Below are positions 1 to 11,339 of a stretch of 45,000 nucleotides of DNA, in pieces. The first letter of the stretch is position 1, and every line of letters starts with the position of its first letter. Source of the DNA: Prorocentrum cordatum (lineage: Eukaryota; Sar; Dinophyceae; Prorocentrales; Prorocentraceae); contig CAUYUJ010016059.1 in assembly GCA_963575745.1 (NCBI GenBank), forward strand, positions 2,518,849-2,563,848, written 5' to 3'. A model generated the notes under the pieces. The model worked only from the letters and a program-made list of their open reading frames with translations. It ran no database searches and was not told the origin of the DNA. Position numbers and translations under genes: made by a program.

Positions 1-805
1 CGTGGTCGTGGTCCTCGTTTTCGTTGTTTTCGTCGTCGTCGTCGCCGCAGTCGTTGTAATCAGTTTTTCCCATGGTCGACGTTTTGAGGCGCCGTCCTCC
101 ATATTTGGGGCCGCAAGCAGTGTCGGCCAGTCTTTGTTGTTACAATGGAGCGACGCAGGAGAACGGTTTGGGATGAACCGCTGGGGCCTTGGGCCGAGAT
201 CATTGGGGTCGAGGGCCTTGGGGGCGAGAGCCAAATTGTTCGTCACACATCACCGTGAGGGAGTCTTGGACTGGGGGCAGGCCGGATGGAGATGGGGAGG
301 GGCACGATACCTTTTGTTACTGCAGGGTCCCTTGAGCCAGAACAATTGCGCACGATGGGCTCTCGGGCGGGCACGTGGGGACCCAGAGGACTGGGTGCAT
401 AGGAAAAGGGCAGCAGCACCCCAAACTTACCATCCTCTGAGCCCCCCGACCGACCTTGTGTCGGATCTGAATTCCAGCTCTGGATCGCGATCGATCGGGA
501 TCGACCCGAAGACCGAGGGCACCGGAAGTTCCAGTCCTGGAGGCGCCCCCGGGATCCTGCGGGTCGGCGCCCCTCTCTGGAGCGGGGAAGACGAGGCCCT
601 GCACCTGAGAGTGATCTTGGCATCGCTCGAACGTGTGCATTTTCCTTTCGGCGAGGACCATCGAGGAGCATCCTTGATCACTTGGAGAAAAAAACACGCA
701 CGAAACCGAACAAAAAACACAGGGAATGGACGTCCGAGCGATGGCCAGCTGATCCCTGTTGGGGACGGTCTCCCTCTCTCTCGCCGACCGCCGCCGAGCC
801 GGCCG
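1..805. other. No supportable gene
   Basis: The first 60 bases are a degenerate GTC/GTT run. The rest is GC-rich sequence with open frames on both strands, none of which shows a recognisable domain. The long plus-strand frame through here owes its His- and Pro-rich tail to the CCT and CAT microsatellites that follow, so I do not treat it as coding. Confidence 0.6.
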
Positions 806-901
806 CCGCCTCCTCTCCTGCCTCCTCCTCTGCCTCCTCTGCCTCCTCCGCCTCCTCCTCTTCCTCCTCCTCCTCATCACCACCACCAGCATCATCATCA
901 C

Positions 902-941
<40 letters not shown>
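806..941 (+). repeat. CCT then CAT microsatellite, 5' flank of LINE copy A
   Basis: A CCT-rich run (about 806-873) passes into degenerate CAC/CAT triplets and then a clean CAT/ATC run (about 907-941). LINE copy A starts at the last CAT without a spacer. A matching CAT tract and then CCT-rich sequence follow the element, so the element appears to sit inside one older microsatellite. Confidence 0.9.
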
Positions 942-943
<2 letters not shown>

Positions 944-3441
944 GCGTGCCAATTCGAGCGGGCAGAGCCATATCATACGTAAGTGTGCACGCGCGTACGA
1001 CCAGATCGCACAGTTCACAGACGAGCAGCACGAGCACATCATAGATCAGTCGAGGTTCCACGAGCACATCCGCATCATACAAGAGCGCATCCTGGTCCTT
1101 GAGCTGCGAGAGCACGAGCAGTCCCCAGAGTACCAGTATGACGACGAGCGCACAGTTAAGCTGCACAAGCTTTTGAAGGCATGGTCTCCCAAGCATAGGC
1201 GCATATCGCTCGTAGGCATCCTGGACAACCAAGGGCACGCGCCCACCAGTCTAGAGGACAGCGCCGCCCGACTTGCTGACCACTGGGGCCGGGTACATAC
1301 CACCGCTGATGTGCCAAACGTGCCCCCGCATATCTCAGAGATGCTGCTAGCTCAGTGCCAGAAAGTCTCTCCAGGTATCAATTGGATTGTTCCGCTCTCT
1401 GATATGCCGTCACAAGAAGGACACCGCTGCAGGTCCTGATGGCGTTCCGTACTCAGGTTGGGCAGCGAGCAGCATTAAGTGTAAGGAGATCTTGTACCAA
1501 GCATATTTGAAATTTATGTCTGGACACTCTCTCCCTGGAGGCTTCAACCATGGGGTGACGGTTTTCCTGGCCAAAAATCTCGAGGACGACTCCCTAAGGG
1601 AGGTGCAGAAAAAAGCTGCGGAGACCCGACCGTTGTTCCTGGGCAATACTGATGATAAAACCTTCGCTCCGATGCTGTGTATTCCTTTTGGTCAACAGGC
1701 TCAGTTTTCTGTGCACAAAAATCAGATTGGGTTGATCAAAGGCAGGAGTATGCTTGACAACATAATGCTGGTAGGGTCTGACTTTTTGGCGCATGCAGTG
1801 TTTCACGGAGCCGAGCGAGCTGGCCTCTTCTTGCTTGACTTTGCCGCTGCCTTCCCGAGCCTCGATCACGCGTGGATCCTGACCGTGTAACAACATATGC
1901 TTATTCCAGGCTATGTCGTGGACGCTGTTCAACACTTATATCGTGATATATGCACAAGTACCAAACTAGGAGGTGACACATTCAGAGGATACTATATCAC
2001 ACGAGGAATCAAACAGGGTTGTCCATTATCTGGTGTACTAGTTGCTCTAGCTGCTGATCCTATTTTCAGGTGTCTGTATTATGTTATGACTCCGTTGGCA
2101 CGGCCGTTTGCGATCGCTGACGATATAGGTATTGTTTCCAGCGACCTTGTCCGCACGCTCCCCGTCGTGCTGAGATTGCTCTCTCGCAGGCCGCGTTGGT
2201 GACGGGCCTGATCTTGAACCCAGGCAAGTGTTCGCTGGCATTTGCAGTGCCTTACTCCAGGAGAGAGGTTTTGGAGATGTTTCGTGGGTCTGGCATTAGA
2301 GCAAGGCTGTATCGGGTCGACACCTTCGGCAAGTATCTGGAAGTTCATATCGGCCCGAATGGGCCCACGGTGTCCTGGGATGCTCCATGGGGTCAAATAC
2401 ATCAAGCGAGTCTGGCACATCAGAGGTCTGTCTTTAGGGCTATGCCAGAATATCATAGCCTGCAACTCGCTGGCCTTCTCCGTGCTCAGCTTTGTGGGCC
2501 AGCTGTATCAGGCGCCGCCAGCTGTTCTGAAAAAAGAGAAAAAAGCTCATCAGCTTCTCGCGTCCTCTCCCAGGCATTCCATTCCTGCAGATATCCTGAG
2601 GTCCCCGTCGGTGCCTTGCTTCCCCAACGATCCCAGAGACCTCCAGAGAGAGCCCAGGGCCAGTATGTATCGGGTCGCCTTAGAATATTGCTGGTTCTCT
2701 GAAGTGCGAGGAATGTTCGCCTGGCTGGAGAATGAGGAGATTGATCGGCTAGCAGTTCTACGCCACACAAAGTGGTATGAATCCAGTATATGTTATTCCT
2801 TGGTTGCCAATTACAACCAGCTGAATGCGATTCCTATGATGATAGTTGACTCCGACACTGACATGCTGCAGAAAAAAGTGGATAGCCTTCTGAGTCGTAG
2901 GCAAATTCAGAGTTTTCCCAATTTGGCCCTCCTCCCTCGTACAAGACATTTTGACAACACTGCTCAGCTTCCCAAGGCTGATTCCGTAGTTATGCGTATC
3001 AAGCTTGCTGTCACAACACTTGCCCCGTTTGTGGGCGCCGCAGTCTTGAAATGTGTTTGTAACTCCTGGGCCACCAGTTCCAGGTACCGTCAGAGGCGGC
3101 ATGCATGTCAGTTCGGGTGCCGAGCGTGCGGAGGCGATCACATCCTCCACTATTTTGACTGCCCTTGCGCCCTTGAGCCGCCCTGTCAGGTTCTGCCCCA
3201 TCTTCCTCCTGACTACTTCTCCTGGACGGCCCAGGACCGCCTGCTGCTTCACAGTCATAATGTGTCTACCTCTCCTGCCCTGTACTCTACCATGCTTTCT
3301 CACGATCTTATATTCAGCACTTTTAATTCTCTCAGGAATCTGAAACGATTCGGTCCTGAGTGCGTTCTCACATTTTACAAAGCTCGGGCGAGGGCAATCT
3401 CGAAGCGGAAGCCTCACAGTCGAGCTCTGTTTCAGCGGTGA
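942..3441 (+). pseudogene. LINE reverse transcriptase (copy A), frameshifted
   Basis: This encoded an RNA-templated DNA polymerase for target-primed reverse transcription. Motif A is at 1822-1860 (LFLLDFAAAFPS, catalytic Asp codon 1837). Motif B is at 2002-2034 (RGIKQGCPLSG). Motif C is at 2107-2136 (the ADD in FAIADDIGIV, 2116-2124). A C-terminal zinc-knuckle-like cluster, CRACGGDHILHYFDC (C-x2-C-x6-H-x3-C), lies near 3118-3162. Lesions compared with copy B: loss of about 11 nt near 1405 (frameshift), TAA at 1888-1890 where B has TTC, a frame change near 2190 from an extra CT, and an extra A at 2387 that returns to the earlier frame. The product cannot be made from this copy. Confidence 0.88.
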
Positions 3442-3479
3442 AGGGGCTTCTGGAGATCTGGTGCTTGAAGGGGCTGCGC
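942..3479 (+). mobile_element. APE-type LINE, copy A, 5'-truncated and dead
   Basis: This is a non-LTR retrotransposon remnant that keeps only the reverse-transcriptase part of ORF2 and a short 3' UTR. By eye it is about 80-85% identical to copy B at 35764-38314. Homology starts at the CATGCGTGC junction, where the CAT of the flanking array overlaps the element, as expected for a 5'-truncated target-primed insertion. The 3' UTR is about 38 nt, of which 26 nt (3452-3477) are identical to copy B. It runs directly into a CAT tail. The target repeat hides any target-site duplication. Confidence 0.88.
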
Positions 3480-3584
3480 CATCATCATCATCATCATCAT
3501 CATCGTCATCACCATCATCAGCATCAGCATCAGCATCGGCACCATCATCATCATGATCATCATCACCATCATCATCAGCAGCAT
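3480..3584 (+). repeat. CAT microsatellite, 3' tail/flank of LINE copy A
   Basis: A clean CAT run (3480-3503) becomes degenerate CAT/CAG/CAC triplets to about 3584, followed by CCT-rich sequence to about 3625. It begins directly at the end of the LINE 3' UTR. It may be the element's own tail, the remaining target array, or both. Confidence 0.9.
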
Positions 3585-3639
3585 CTCCTGCCTTCTCTGC
3601 CTCCTCTGCTTCCTCCTCCTCTTCCGTGGGGGTGGTCTG

Positions 3640-4012
3640 ACTCTGGGCCTGCCGCTCCACAGAAGTGCACGGCGAGATGCCGTGCGCGTGCGAGACTTCA
3701 GAGAGACATTCCGCGACCTCTCGTCGAGGATCCTTGACCTTTCTCGCAGTAGGAGGGTTCCCCTGGCGATGAGGTCCGGCAGGGCAAGGTTGGCCTTCTG
3801 GGGGTCCACGTTGGTCAAGCGGTCCGCCAGCATGCGGCAGTGCGGGACCCACCTCACCAAAGCACCTTCCTTGGAAAGGGTATCTCTGATTAGGGCCATG
3901 TCTATGGCGTTGCGACGGTCCGCCTTGCTCCCCCCCGTGATCTTGGAGAGAGAGTCAAGCAGTGACTTGGCGTCCACTACTGACACCCCTTCCGCCACGC
4001 GTTGAATCTCAC
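3640..4012 (-). pseudogene. Ty1/copia RNase H C-terminal fragment
   Basis: Read on the minus strand from about 4012 down, this fragment resembles the last part of copia-type RNase H domains in dinoflagellate retroelements. It has VVDAKSLLD (an Asp of the active site in that family) near its start, then DRRNAIDMALIRDTL, then RWVPHCRMLADRLT (the conserved W-V-P...L-A-D-x-L-T block with the last active-site Asp). The frame has a stop just upstream of 4012 and nothing RT-like lies beyond it, so this is an isolated piece cut from a larger pol. Toward 3640 it runs into the CCT/CAT sequence flanking LINE copy A. Function is assigned from motif memory, not from a search. Confidence 0.65.
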
Positions 4013-4746
4013 AGCGCCCTCAATGGCGGGTCTTGGGATGGGGGCTCGCTCGTTGGATGCTCCGTTGGCCCCGCTTGCGTCGGGCGCAGGTCCGCCGATG
4101 ACCTCCTCACCCGCTCGTTGTTTTTAGGGGCGCGCCGGGTGGCCCTGGCGCAATTGGAATGTAGGCCGCGCGGGGTTGGTTTCTCCGTCGCGGCGCATAT
4201 TAACTTCGCTCCTTTTTGTCTTGGGGCCCCGCGTGCCTGGACCCCCTGCGGGGCCCCAGCAAGCGGATTTCGGCGGAGAGCTCCAGGCTGTGTTCTTGGC
4301 CCTGCTATGAAGCCGCCCATTGGAAGTCGGAGTTCAACGGTGTTGATTTGCCTTGAGACCGATCCTTCCTGGTTTGGAGCGTTGCCCCGTTTGTTAGATG
4401 CAGCGGGGAACTGTGACCACTCCAGACCCGCGCCACTCCGTGGACCTTATCGCGGGAGCAGATTCGGTCTCGCCATCGAAGTCTTGGAGGTCGGTCCGTG
4501 GCCCATTTGGTGCTACGCATTACTTCTAGCAGTGCATCAACTGGAGTCTGCTCGACCCTTTTCAGATGGACGGCGAGGATGGGACATTGAGTCATCTCTC
4601 GCTTACTTCCCCCCTCATTCCTGCGGCGGTTTTTCGAGGCCACCGTCCGTGAATCGGTGGAGGTGGAAGCGGGGTCAAATTCAGCGATGGCCACTTCTTG
4701 TGTTTTGATGTCGTTTTTCGGGCTATGACTTCGGAACCAACAAAAG
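4013..4746. other. No gene recognised
   Basis: Mixed-composition sequence, less repetitive than its surroundings. It could hold the decayed upstream part of the LINE whose C-terminal end starts at 4747, but I find no RT motif in any frame. Confidence 0.4.
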
Positions 4747-5025
4747 ATGACGCCCGAGCAACAAAAACAACTAGCCCGCGCCGCTGCGCACCACGCCTCA
4801 TGGCCTTTCAGCAGAGCTGTGGCTAAAGGCTGTATTTCTGGCGACGTTTGCGCTCAATGCGGGCAGGTCGGGGGCGCGGTTCTTCGCCGTCTCTGGCACT
4901 GCCCTGCATTTGATGAGGGGCGGGTTAGCATGGTCTGCGTCGACTCGCGTTCTAGAGTGCGAGCGGAGTTTTTGGACCCCCCACTTTTGAGTTGCTGTGC
5001 GAGGCAGGCTTCCTTCAGCGCCTAA
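4747..5025 (+). pseudogene. LINE ORF2 C-terminal zinc-binding tail (second LINE family)
   Basis: The frame opens with MTPEQQKQLARAAAHHASW and leads to VCAQCGQVGGAVLRRLWHCP. This C-x2-C ... H-x-C pattern matches the zinc-binding tail that follows the reverse transcriptase in many dinoflagellate LINEs, where the usual form is C-x-x-C-G...H-R-x-x-x-C-P. An RNase H relic follows in the expected order. There is no RT upstream in an open frame, and reading is lost after about 5025. It differs clearly from the tail of copies A and B, so it is a separate family. Confidence is moderate because no alignment was run. Confidence 0.55.
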
Positions 5026-5229
5026 CCCTGGGTGCTCCTCCGTCGCTCTCTAGAAGAAGCGCTGCAGGCAGTGCAGTTCTAATGTTTCCCCGGGGCTTTC
5101 GCCGAGGAGAACCTCCTTCCGCCTGGCCCAGGGGGGGTGTGCGCGGTCAAAGATCTCCCCCGTTCTGTCTGAGAAGTCCCCTGCCTCGGCGAGCAGGGGC
5201 GCGCCCGTTGCGCGAGATTTTTCGGTGCC

Positions 5230-6126
5230 CCTGGGAGCTCTCTGCCTTCCGACTGTCGCGGCCACGGAGTTTTTGCCGCTCCAGCTGACGCGGCGCCTTT
5301 CCTTGGAACCGAAGCTGCTTTTCGTGCTGACTGCCCGGCTGTGGCCATGTCGTTTTTCAAGAACGCTCGGGGCCGTCTGCGCCCCAATCAGCCCTGCGGC
5401 GGGCCGGCGATGCAGACGGGCGCTTTCGCCCAGGGTTTTCTTGGTCGTGCCTATGCAGTCTGGGCTCTCCAGGAAGGCGACCTGGCTTTATCTATGGCCG
5501 ACGGGTTGCGCATCATTGGCAACTGCGCTGCCGATGCGGCAGCAAAGGGCGGAGCCATGATGCATCCCGGAATGTCTGCGTCCGAGACAGTTGGGATTGG
5601 TTTGTCGTGCTCTGCCGCTCGCGCTGCCACTCGCTCGGCGGCCGACGTTTTAGAGGGGGTCGCTCGCGTGGGGCCACTGCCCCCGAAGGTGAAGGATCCG
5701 AGGCCACCGCGCGAGTGGAGTTGGGCAGGTCGGTTCTGGCAGTGCCAGCACTGCCTGCGCGGTTCCAGAGAGCCTGCTAAGCCCGCTCCTGCAATTTGTT
5801 CTAGATTGCTTCGCGCGGATCCCGCTGAATTGCGCGAGTTCGAGCATCGCTGCCTCGTGGTAAATTCCAGCGACAATAGTTTCGACAACAGTTTCGCTTG
5901 TGTCTGCCAGGTCTGTGCCACGTGCACGACTGGAGGTCGAATGAGGCGGCTTGCGAAGCAATGCTTGGGCAGGCCGCCTGCGCGAACTTCTGTTTGGACG
6001 AGATCCGGCCAAGGTTTTCGCCCCGACTGCAAAAGGTTCGGGGCCACTGCCGATCTCGAGACGATGGTGCCCCCGAGAGGGGGTATTTGGCTGCGGGTGT
6101 CAACAAAAAAAACACCGGTGCGCTGA
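5230..6126 (+). pseudogene. LINE-type RNase H domain and C-terminal Cys motif, relic
   Basis: From about 5341 one frame stays open to 6126. GNCAADAAAKGGA at 5518-5556 matches the conserved G-N-x-x-A-D-x-x-A-K block of LINE-encoded RNase H, which removes RNA from RNA:DNA hybrids. Further on are WAGRFWQCQHCLRG (about 5727-5768) and CVCQVCATCTTGGRMRRLA (about 5901-5957), resembling the Cys-rich ends of such proteins. The frame before 5341 shows AAFRADCPAVAMSFF, consistent with the middle of the domain, but with a broken start. It follows the zinc-binding tail at 4747-5025 and probably belongs to the same decayed element. Confidence 0.55.
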
Positions 6127-6795
6127 TCCACGTGACCGACTGCTAGGAAGCCGCGAAATGTTGGCATGCAGAACTACCTCGGCGGTCTGCTGGCGAGAGC
6201 GCCGACCTCTGGCGAAGCATCGGCGGAGGTCTGCAGCGCAAAGGCAGGTCGCCGATAGCTGTCACTATCATGCAGGTGCGGTCGCATTAAGACGGCGGCG
6301 AGGTTCCCTGCCGTTGCCTCCTCGGATGGTTGATCTATGGTAAGTACTGTCTTGATGCTCTCGCTGGGGAGGCGGCCGTGCGAGCGCGGGCCCCCTAGGG
6401 TCACTGACATCGTGTGCACGACGCCGACGATTCCGCTAGGCAGGCTCGTAGGAGGCTCATTCGTGTCTCCGTGGATTCGATTCGAGCTGCGCGGGATCGG
6501 GAAGGGGAGCAGGTGCCTCGTGGGCCCAAGCTCCCTCCACCGCCGCCGCCTCTGGCTGTCGCGCGCTTCGCGTCTTCCCACGCCGTGGCCGAAAATGGCA
6601 GCATGCGCAATGTGTGCAGAGGCTCAGCTACCAAAGATACGTTGCACGAGTGGATGAAAAGTTCATGCTTCCAACGCGATTGTGTGCCCAGTGTGCTTAG
6701 CAGCGTAAACAGCGGTTGTCATGTACATCTCGCAGGTGGTTGGGCGCACCTCTCCCACAGTCTTCGGTTTCACAACGATCTTAGAATTTAGTGTT
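6127..6795. other. No gene recognised
   Basis: Unique-looking GC-rich sequence after the RNase H relic. A short plus-strand stretch near 6575-6665 could be a further scrap of LINE C-terminal sequence, but it lacks a diagnostic motif. Confidence 0.4.
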
Positions 6796-7175
6796 GAGGA
6801 GGAGGAGGAGGAGGAGGAGGAGGAGGAGGAGGAGGAGGAGGAGGAAGGGAGGAAGGAGGAGGAGGAGGAGGAGGAGGAGGAGGAAAAAGGGGGTGGAGAG
6901 TGGAAAAGGAGGAGGCGGGGGAGGTGGAGGAAGACGGAGGATGACGGAGGAGAAAGAGGAGGACGAGGAGATGGAGGAAGCGGAAGAGGAGGAGGATAAG
7001 GAGGACGAGGAGGAGGAGGAGGATGGAAAGGAGGGGGAGGAGGAGGGAGTGAGGGAGAGGACGAAGTGAGGAGAAGGAGAAGGATGAGGAGGAGGAGGAG
7101 GCATATGAAGGAGGAGGAGGAGGCATGAGCAGCAGGGAGAGGAGGAGGGGGTGAGGGAAAGGAGGGGGAGGAGGT
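6796..7175 (+). repeat. AGG-rich purine tract
   Basis: A clean AGG run at about 6796-6842 is followed by imperfect AGG/GGA triplets with AAG and ATG interruptions to about 7175. Long Glu-rich and Arg-rich frames here, and Ser/Pro-rich frames opposite, are products of the repeat. Confidence 0.9.
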
Positions 7176-7384
7176 ACATGACGATGTCGACCAACCAGAG
7201 GTGGGTGGGCAGGCGCCTGCCTGCCAGCCGCGCGCCGCCGAGGTCATAAGCGCGGGCACGATGTCGAGCTGCCGCGACCCGACCGCCGTGATTCAGGCCC
7301 CCCCCCCTTCCCACGCGTCTCCGCTGTGGCGCGCTGGAAGGCAGCAGGAGGCGACCGTTGAGGATCAGAGGGAGGAGGAGACGG

Positions 7385-7640
7385 TACGATGGTCGAGGCC
7401 AGGGATAGAGTCCGGGTTCATGTTCGAGGGTTACAGGGTCTAGGGTCGAGGGCGAGGATCGAGTTCGGATCCAGGTTCGAGGGTTCGAGGGTCGAGGACC
7501 GAGGTTCGAGGTTCGACGTTCAAGGTTCGATGATCGAGTTTTTCGGGCACTGGGCATCGAGGGCCGAGGATTGAGGAGTATGAGGTTCGATGGTCGAGGG
7601 TCCTGGTTCAGGGATCGAGCCTTGAGAAAAACATGCAACG
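7385..7640 (+). repeat. TCGAGG minisatellite
   Basis: Degenerate short units built on GGTTCGAGG / GGTCGAGG repeat for about 250 bp. Spacing is irregular (about 8-14 bp) and individual units have diverged. Confidence 0.75.
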
Positions 7641-8870
7641 TCGGAGGATGGGGTAGAAGGAGGGGCATGGGGAGAAGGATGTGGAGACACATCTTGCTGA
7701 GGCGCAGGCGAAGGATGGGGACACGTACGATGGGGAGGAGGAAGTGGAGGATCAGGAGGACGCAGAAGCGGATGATCAGGTGGAGGCTGAGGAGGAGATT
7801 GACGAACTGACTCGGACAAGGAATAGGAGGAAGGGGTGGAGGTGGAGGAGGAGGACGAGGGAGGAGGAGGAGGAGGAGGAGGAGGAGGAGGAGGAGGAGG
7901 GAAACAGAGTGCCGTTGACACTGGTCTGGGCAGACTTGCGGAGGGCGGCCTCCTTGTAGGCTGAGCCTTTGGCTCCGGCTCGTCGGTCGCCACATGCTGT
8001 CGGGAGTTCCCTGTGACCATCGACAACTGTCCACCACCCAGACATCCAGCGTTTTGACAGAAATCAGTACGTATTTTTTGCGTTCAAGAGCTAGGGTGCC
8101 TTGCTGGGCCCTGGGACCGTCAGAACAAAACGCAGGACGCAAAGCCGGTACTGGGAACAGGGTCGGGATGTCCGGTGGACCCCGCATCGAACAACATCAA
8201 AGCGTCGGATCTCTGAGTTTCTGGCGGCTCGAAGAATCATCTCGCCGAGTGTGTTCGCCTTCTTCGGTTACCGGGAGCCCCCGACATCCGCCGATCTGAC
8301 TTTTTGAACCCGCGGCCCCGACCAACTCCTTTGGGCAGTCTGTGGTCCCGGGGCGCGAAACGGACCCCCGAGGCTCGCAATTCAGATAAAGCGCAAGGAT
8401 TGAATCTACATCATATCGTCGGAGGGCAGGGGATGCGCCTTTGCAGCGAAGAACCAGTTCCCCGGGAATAGGTGAGCGAGTTGCAGGGTCCAGCGTCTAG
8501 GTGAAAAATCGAGTCGTTCGGTGTCCATTATATCAACAAATCACGGCGGTAGGTTTTGAGAGTGTTCGGTCTCTCGGGGCCCTTATTGGGCCCCTTGGGC
8601 CGTCAAAGACGACTCACAAGGGGAAGCCGGTCCAGGGGCAGGGATCCAGACCTCCAGTTCGCCGTAGGTGTTGCCAATTTTGCCAGCCGCAGTGTCGTCC
8701 TCTCAGGTATCACTCCCCATCTTTCGCATCCCCTCTCTTCTGATCCCCCCGCCAGCTTCGCCCTCCACCTCTCTCTCCCTCCTCTCTGTTCCTTTTCTCG
8801 GTCCCCCCACCCACCCACCCCGGCTTCTCGCCGTTTCCCTTTTCTTTCTCTCTTTGCTCCTCTCTTTGCT
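7641..8870. other. No gene; AGG tract inside
   Basis: Contains an AGG run at about 7858-7902 and GA-rich sequence before it. From about 7905 to 8870 the sequence is non-repetitive with short open frames only; none shows a domain I recognise. Confidence 0.5.
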
Positions 8871-8871
8871 C

Positions 8872-8876
<5 letters not shown>

Positions 8877-8910
<34 letters not shown>

Positions 8911-8997
8911 TTTTTTTCTGCTTTCTCATATATATATATATATGTGTGTGTCTCTCTCTCTCTCTCTTTGTTTTTCTCTCTCTCTCTCTCTCTGCTC
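8877..8997 (+). repeat. CT, AT and GT dinucleotide microsatellites
   Basis: A CT run (about 8877-8905) is followed by T-rich sequence, an AT run (about 8929-8942), a short TG run, then two more CT runs ending near 8997. Confidence 0.92.
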
Positions 8998-9417
8998 TCA
9001 CCGCTGCTCGTTGCCTCGTGTCTGAGCGATGTACCACTGACCATGGCGTTAGCCAGGGTACATACACATGGCGCGTTTGCCTCGCGTAAGTTTCAATCCC
9101 CTTCTTGGGCGCTGGTGCTTTCTCAATGTTTCTCATCTTCCTCTTGCTATGCTGTTTGTGTGACTGGTCCAGTTTGGGCCTCAGGCCTTGCTTCACGAGG
9201 AACGTGGAATGTAGCTGCCCTGATTCTTCGTTTCACGCCTTGCTCAGGCATGCTACGCATGGGCTCGAAGACTCTGATATTTGACGGCCATCGTGCGATT
9301 ATCCGTCTCACGCGGTGGCGCAGCTCCTGTGCGGTTATATGCAGCGCTTGGGGACGAAGCGTCCAGTTGCTTCGCGTTGGGACTGGGACGAAAACCTTTT
9401 CTCTCTGCTCCTTTCCC

Positions 9418-10062
9418 TTCCTCCTCCTCCTCCTCCTACTCCTCTTTCTCATGTTCCTCCTCCTCCTCCTCCTCCTCCTCCTCCTCCTCCTCCTCCTCCT
9501 CCTCCTCCTCCTCCCCCTCCCTTCCGCTCTCCCCCACTTCTTCACCTTTCCTTTCCCCTCAGTGCCACAAGGTTTTCCTTCCGCTTGCTTACATCGTGCA
9601 CGGGTTTAGGCCATGCATGGCTCCTTCTTGGGAGGCGGATTCATAGTGTGATCGTTGTGACAGTTGGAGCCTTGGACTCTCACCCTCCTCCTTCTCCTCC
9701 CTGTCCTCCTCCTCCTCCTCGTCCTCCCTTTCCGCCGTCGTGCGTCCCCCTCCTCCTTTCCCCCCCCTTCCCCCTCCTTTTTCGTCTCCACTCGGCCACC
9801 ACGCTTGGGTGTTGATTCGTTTCCCTTCGTACTCCTCCTCCCTGTCCCTCTCCTCCTCCCTCCTCTCCCTCCTCCCCTCCTCCCCTGCCACCTCCTTCTC
9901 CTCCTCCTCCTCCTCCCTCCTATCCCTCCTCCCCTCCTCCCCTGCCACCTCGTCCTCCTCCTCCTCCTCCTCCTCCTCCTGTTATTTCTTCCTCTCCTCC
10001 TCCTTGCCCCCCTCGTCCTCCTCCCCTCCTCCCTGTTCTTCCCCATCCTCCCCCGTGCCTCC
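9418..10062 (+). repeat. CCT-rich pyrimidine tracts
   Basis: A long CCT run at about 9455-9513 lies within CCT-rich sequence starting at 9418. A second CCT/CTC-rich block runs from about 9680 to 10062. The purine-free gap between them (about 9520-9680) shows no gene. A short frame at 10067-10170 with an Ala/Arg-rich translation is composition-driven as far as I can tell. Confidence 0.9.
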
Positions 10063-10383
10063 CCCCTCCGCGCAAGGCGCGGGTGCGGAAGGCCCGCGAG
10101 ATGGAGGCGGTCGCGGCCGCCCGCAGTGCGGCGGCCGCTCCTCTGGCACCTCCCATTCTGGCGAGGGGAGGGCTGGTCTGAGTCCAGCAGCCCCAACGGG
10201 ACCCAAAGGAACGGGAGGAGGCCGATTTTTTTTTGGGGGGGGGCGTTGTATCCCCCGCCCGGCGTGGCGCCGGTGGGGGGGCGGGGCGGCGCGGAGCGCG
10301 CCGTGGTCCCCCAGAGAGCAGAGGAGGACGGTATCAAAGTCTCTGAGGCTTTCAAAACGGCTGGAAGTGATGGAGAAAGACTT

Positions 10384-11026
10384 GGAGGAGGAGGGTGAGG
10401 TGGAGGAGGAGGAGGAGGAGGAGGAGGAGGAGGAGGAGGAGGAGGGGGAGGAGGAGGAGAAGGAGGAGGAGGAGGAGGACGCCGACGACGACGACTTGGC
10501 GGGCCCTGAAAACGACAGGGCCGTTTTTGTTCTCGGTTTCGTTTTGCAGTTTCTGGTGTTGGTTTTGCTATGTTTTTTCCCTGGTTCGGTCGCCGTCGGT
10601 TTGCCAGTCCTGGTGGTATCGTTTCCAGTCCCAAAGACCAGTCATTGTTTGTCTCCTCCGCTTTCATGTTCCAGAGGTTGCACATCATAATTGTAAGACA
10701 ACGCCCCTGCCGCTTCCGGGCCCCACGAAGGAGGAGCAGGAGGAGGGTCAAGTGAGGGGGTGGGGATGTGGAGGAGGAGGAGGAGGAGGACGAGGAGGGG
10801 AAGGAGAAGAGGGGGGGAGGAAGAAAAGGAGGAGTAGAAAGAGTAGCAGGTGCAGGAGGAGAGTCAGCAGGAGGGGAAGATGAGGAGGAGGGGGAGGGGG
10901 AGGATAATGGAGGAGAGGGGGAAAGTAGGAAAGAGGAGGAGTGGGGAGGGAGATGGAGAAGCGATACGATGAGGAAGGACGCCAGGAGGAGGATCAACAC
11001 GAGGAGGAGGAGCAGGAGGAGGGGTG
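10384..11026 (+). repeat. AGG-rich purine tracts
   Basis: A near-perfect AGG run (about 10384-10480) and a second, imperfect AGG/GGA block (about 10728-11026) flank about 240 bp of ordinary sequence. No gene is supported here. Confidence 0.88.
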
Positions 11027-11339
11027 TTTGACCAGCATAGGCCCCAAGACGCGTAAACGATGTTGCAATACACCCTCCCTTCAAGTTCCCTTTTCAGAGT
11101 TACCAGCAAGAACTTCTTCCAACTAATTGCGGGGCATGCCCCATCGGGGCACCATAGTTTCATACTTTTCAGCTGCGACGCCATACAATCCAGAGATCAT
11201 CAGCGCCGCGAATCAACGTTATTGCTGGGTCAAGACAATTTGAGATCGTGCCAGGACACCATCCCTGGCACTTCAACCCAACGAATCAGCGTGGCTGTTG
11301 CGCCCTTACTTTGCCAAATCGTTCGAGAACGCCGTTCCT

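Noticed and set aside
320-345. CCTTGAGCCAGAAC as a reverse-strand spliced-leader trace
   Set aside because: Only eight bases match before it diverges, which is too little.
2-982. Long plus-strand open frame at the left edge with His- and Pro-rich C-terminus
   Set aside because: Its length comes from CCT and CAT repeats, and no domain is present. It also overlaps the start of LINE copy A.
4700-5360. ATGTCGTTTTTC occurring near 4709, 5346 and 22044
   Set aside because: A 12-base match with no shared flanks, too short to call a repeat family.
6781-8187. 468-codon minus-strand frame rich in Ser, Pro and Leu
   Set aside because: It crosses the AGG and TCGAGG repeats, which remove stops on the opposite strand. 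Composition alone explains it.
10067-10180. Short Ala/Arg-rich frame between CCT tracts as an exon
   Set aside because: It could be an exon with the CCT tract as a polypyrimidine stretch, but there is no domain and no partner exon to support it.
9606-11084. 492-codon minus-strand frame
   Set aside because: It is made of CCT/AGG repeats on either side of ordinary sequence, and its translation is Arg/Gly/Pro/Ser low complexity.
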